A DNA stretch of 6,741 nt from Chloroflexota bacterium (GTDB lineage: Bacteria > Chloroflexota > Anaerolineae > B4-G1 > SLSP01): positions 1-6,741 of the forward strand of contig JAAZNO010000564.1 in the NCBI GenBank assembly GCA_012798275.1, read 5' to 3'. Within the stretch, counting starts at the first letter, position 1. Every line of letters begins with the position of its first letter. A model generated the notes under the pieces. It saw nothing but the letters and a program-made list of their open reading frames with translations. It was not told where the DNA came from and did not search any database. Positions 6,239 through 6,741 of this stretch are shown here, piece after piece. The translations under genes were made by a program, and so were the position numbers.

Positions 6239-6256
6239 AAAAAATCACTTGCGTGA
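6239..6256 (-). terminator. Mini-hairpin with GCAA loop and T-run ahead of the methyltransferase gene
   Basis: On the minus strand TCAC-GCAA-GTGA is followed directly by six T (6239-6244). GCAA is a stable GNRA tetraloop, but the stem has only four Watson-Crick pairs, so termination would be weak. It could end transcripts arriving from the right or be a leader element. Confidence 0.25.
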
Positions 6257-6342
6257 CAAAGGTACCGCCACTGACTGAAAAATGCAAGATTTCCTGGCGA
6301 CTGCTGAAGATTGAGAATCAACTTTTGCCCCCTATCCCCCGG

Positions 6343-6372
6343 CCCCTTCCCCCCGCGCGCGGGAGGAAGGGG
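6343..6372 (+). repeat. Hairpin A of the palindromic element, followed by a T-run
   Basis: CCCCTTCC (6343-6350) pairs with GGAAGGGG (6365-6372). After one mismatch, the 12-bp palindrome CCCGCGCGCGGG (6352-6363) continues the stem. Seven T follow at 6376-6382, so on the plus strand it has the form of an intrinsic terminator. No plus-strand gene precedes it. Confidence 0.7.
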
Positions 6373-6385
6373 AACTTTTTTTGTG

Positions 6386-6422
6386 GGGCTTTGCAGGCGG
6401 GCTACGCCCGCCTGCAAAGCCC
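6386..6422. repeat. Hairpin B, perfect 17-bp stem at the centre of the element
   Basis: The arms 6386-6402 and 6406-6422 are exact reverse complements over 17 bp (beginning GGGCTTTGC) around a 3-base TAC loop. This is the strongest hairpin in the window. A further GTG/CAC pairing outside is possible with a one-base bulge. Confidence 0.85.
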
Positions 6423-6435
6423 ACTTATTTTTTCT

Positions 6436-6471
6436 CCCCTCCCCAACGGCGTATGCGCCGTCGGGGAGGGG
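6436..6471. repeat. Hairpin C of the palindromic element
   Basis: CCCCTCCCC (6436-6444) pairs with GGGGAGGGG (6463-6471). After one mismatch, ACGGCG (6446-6451) pairs with CGCCGT (6456-6461) around a 4-base loop. The outer arm resembles that of hairpin A in mirrored position, while the inner stem differs. Confidence 0.75.
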
Positions 6472-6551
6472 CAGGGGGTGGGGCAAAAGCTACAGCTCAC
6501 AAAGGTTCATCCATCGCCGTCGAGCTACCTGACGCCAGGCTGAACTATGAC

Positions 6552-6580
6552 CGCACATTTTCATGCTTGCATGATGTGCG
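6552..6580. repeat. Isolated imperfect hairpin
   Basis: CGCACAT (6552-6558) pairs with ATGTGCG (6574-6580), and CATGC (6562-6566) pairs with GCATG (6569-6573), leaving TTT as a one-sided bulge and a 2-base TT gap (so at least the innermost pair must open to form a loop). GACGCC (6531-6536) and GGCGTC (6590-6595) could close an outer stem. No T-run follows, and no known RNA family is recognised. Confidence 0.4.
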
Positions 6581-6601
6581 CCAGCACAGGGCGTCTCCTT
6601 C

Positions 6602-6647
6602 AAAAAACGTAATGCGTAATGCCCGATTTCTCGCATTACGCATTACG
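6602..6647 (-). terminator. Terminator-like 15-bp inverted repeat made of CATTACG heptamers
   Basis: On the minus strand CGTAATGCGTAATGC (6633-6647), a 10-base loop and GCATTACGCATTACG (6608-6622) form a perfect 15-bp stem, followed at once by six T (6602-6607). This is the layout of an intrinsic terminator for a gene entering from the right edge, though the stem is only about half GC. Each arm consists of two copies of the heptamer found in tandem next to it, so a repeat seems to serve as the terminator. Confidence 0.55.
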
Positions 6648-6677
6648 CTTTACGCATCACGCATTACGCGCCTTACG
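6634..6677. repeat. Degenerate tandem heptamer CATTACG
   Basis: Consecutive 7-base units read CATTACG, CATTACG, CTTTACG, CATCACG and CATTACG (6634-6668), then CG and CCTTACG (6671-6677). Two inverted copies (CGTAATG) lie at 6608-6621. Similar heptamer clusters occur between genes in cyanobacteria and Chloroflexota. The units are contiguous with no spacers, so it is not CRISPR. Confidence 0.75.
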
Positions 6678-6708
6678 CTCCGCGCTAGATCACTCCTTCT
6701 CGTAAGGC
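6670..6708. repeat. 8-bp inverted repeat around the right-edge stop codons
   Basis: GCCTTACG (6670-6677) is the exact reverse complement of CGTAAGGC (6701-6708), with a 23-base loop. The same CCTTACG/CGTAAGG core forms the palindrome at 360-371. It spans the possible end of the right-edge gene. Its function is unknown. Confidence 0.35.
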
Positions 6709-6741
6709 TGCCCATCGGCGGCTGGAGCGCGCGATTGCCCC
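6690..6741 (-). CDS. Possible C-terminal end of an unidentified gene cut by the window edge
   Basis: Reading in from the right edge on the minus strand, one frame gives GQSRAPAADGQPYEKE and then TGA at 6690-6692. The hydrophilic, charged ending and codon choice are compatible with a real C-terminus, and a terminator-like hairpin follows about 45 bases later. A second frame also closes nearby, at a TAG at 6685-6687 (…WAALREGVI). Seventeen codons are too few to choose between the frames or name the protein. Confidence 0.3.
   Translation of the reverse strand, partial: GQSRAPAADGQPYEKE

Larger units (their letters stand above)
6322..6489. repeat. 168-bp near-symmetric palindromic element with three internal hairpins
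   Basis: The ends are perfect 10-bp inverted repeats, CTTTTGCCCC (6322-6331) and GGGGCAAAAG (6480-6489), extended imperfectly for another 15 or so bases. Inside are hairpin A (6343-6372), hairpin B (6386-6422) and hairpin C (6436-6471). The centre of B (6404) almost coincides with the centre of the whole element. A and C share a C-rich outer arm and differ in the inner part, so the element looks like two inverted copies of one hairpin module around B. No ORF or clear flanking target duplication is seen. It is probably a dispersed, non-autonomous intergenic repeat. Confidence 0.75.
6171..6689. other. 519-base spacer packed with repeats and hairpins, no gene seen
   Basis: No open frame with a credible start or protein-like composition is present. 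From left to right it holds TCAGC repeats, a GNRA-loop mini-hairpin, a 168-bp palindromic element, an isolated imperfect hairpin, a terminator-like inverted repeat and degenerate heptamers. It should contain the promoter of the methyltransferase gene, but I find only poor candidates, for example TTGCAT and TACCTT 17 bases apart on the minus strand. Confidence 0.6.

Noticed and set aside
6376..6433. Plus-strand terminators after hairpins A and B
   Set aside because: Both have T-runs on the plus strand, but no plus-strand gene precedes them. They are better explained as parts of the palindromic repeat.
6322..6489. Insertion sequence or MITE
   Set aside because: There are terminal inverted repeats but no transposase, and I see no matching short duplication in the flanking bases. 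I therefore call it only a palindromic repeat.
6194..6677. CRISPR array
   Set aside because: The repeats are 7 to 11 bases, contiguous or irregularly spaced, with no constant-length unique spacers and no cas gene.

Overview
The window is GC-rich bacterial DNA. All four well-supported genes lie on the minus strand, so transcription runs from high to low coordinates. The coding style, the adjacent pair of CeoB/CeoC-like RCK proteins, and the heptamer repeats and GC-rich hairpins in the spacers resemble Chloroflexota. There is no rRNA or other marker gene, so this placement is tentative.

Layout from right to left, in transcription order. The right edge (6690-6741) may hold the last codons of an unidentified minus-strand gene. 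It is followed by a terminator-like 15-bp inverted repeat built from heptamers (6602-6647). A 519-base spacer (6171-6689) also holds a 168-bp near-symmetric palindromic element (6322-6489) with three hairpins and two G-quadruplex motifs, plus TCAGC repeats. Next comes an RsmF-type 16S rRNA m5C methyltransferase (4794-6170). A 231-base gap contains a good sigma70-type promoter, then a terminator-like hairpin, then the ribosome binding site of the next gene. That gene encodes a 933-residue P-type ATPase (1761-4562) whose membrane core reads like the animal Na+,K+-ATPase alpha subunit (type IIC). It is followed by two closely packed RCK/KTN (TrkA-type) genes (1075-1725 and 402-1064). The left 400 bases hold no convincing gene, only a small ORF with a good ribosome binding site and several short inverted repeats.

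The most interesting unit is the apparent three-gene operon of a IIC-type cation ATPase and two different RCK proteins. RCK proteins normally gate K+ channels or Trk/Ktr/Ctr transporters in response to nucleotides and other ligands, yet no TrkH/KtrB-type channel gene is visible here. Either the RCK pair works on a channel encoded elsewhere and shares K+/Na+ control with the pump, or the pair regulates the pump directly. The second option would be a new kind of P-type ATPase regulation. The leader of this operon, with promoter, hairpin plus T-run and start site in that order, could add transcription attenuation.
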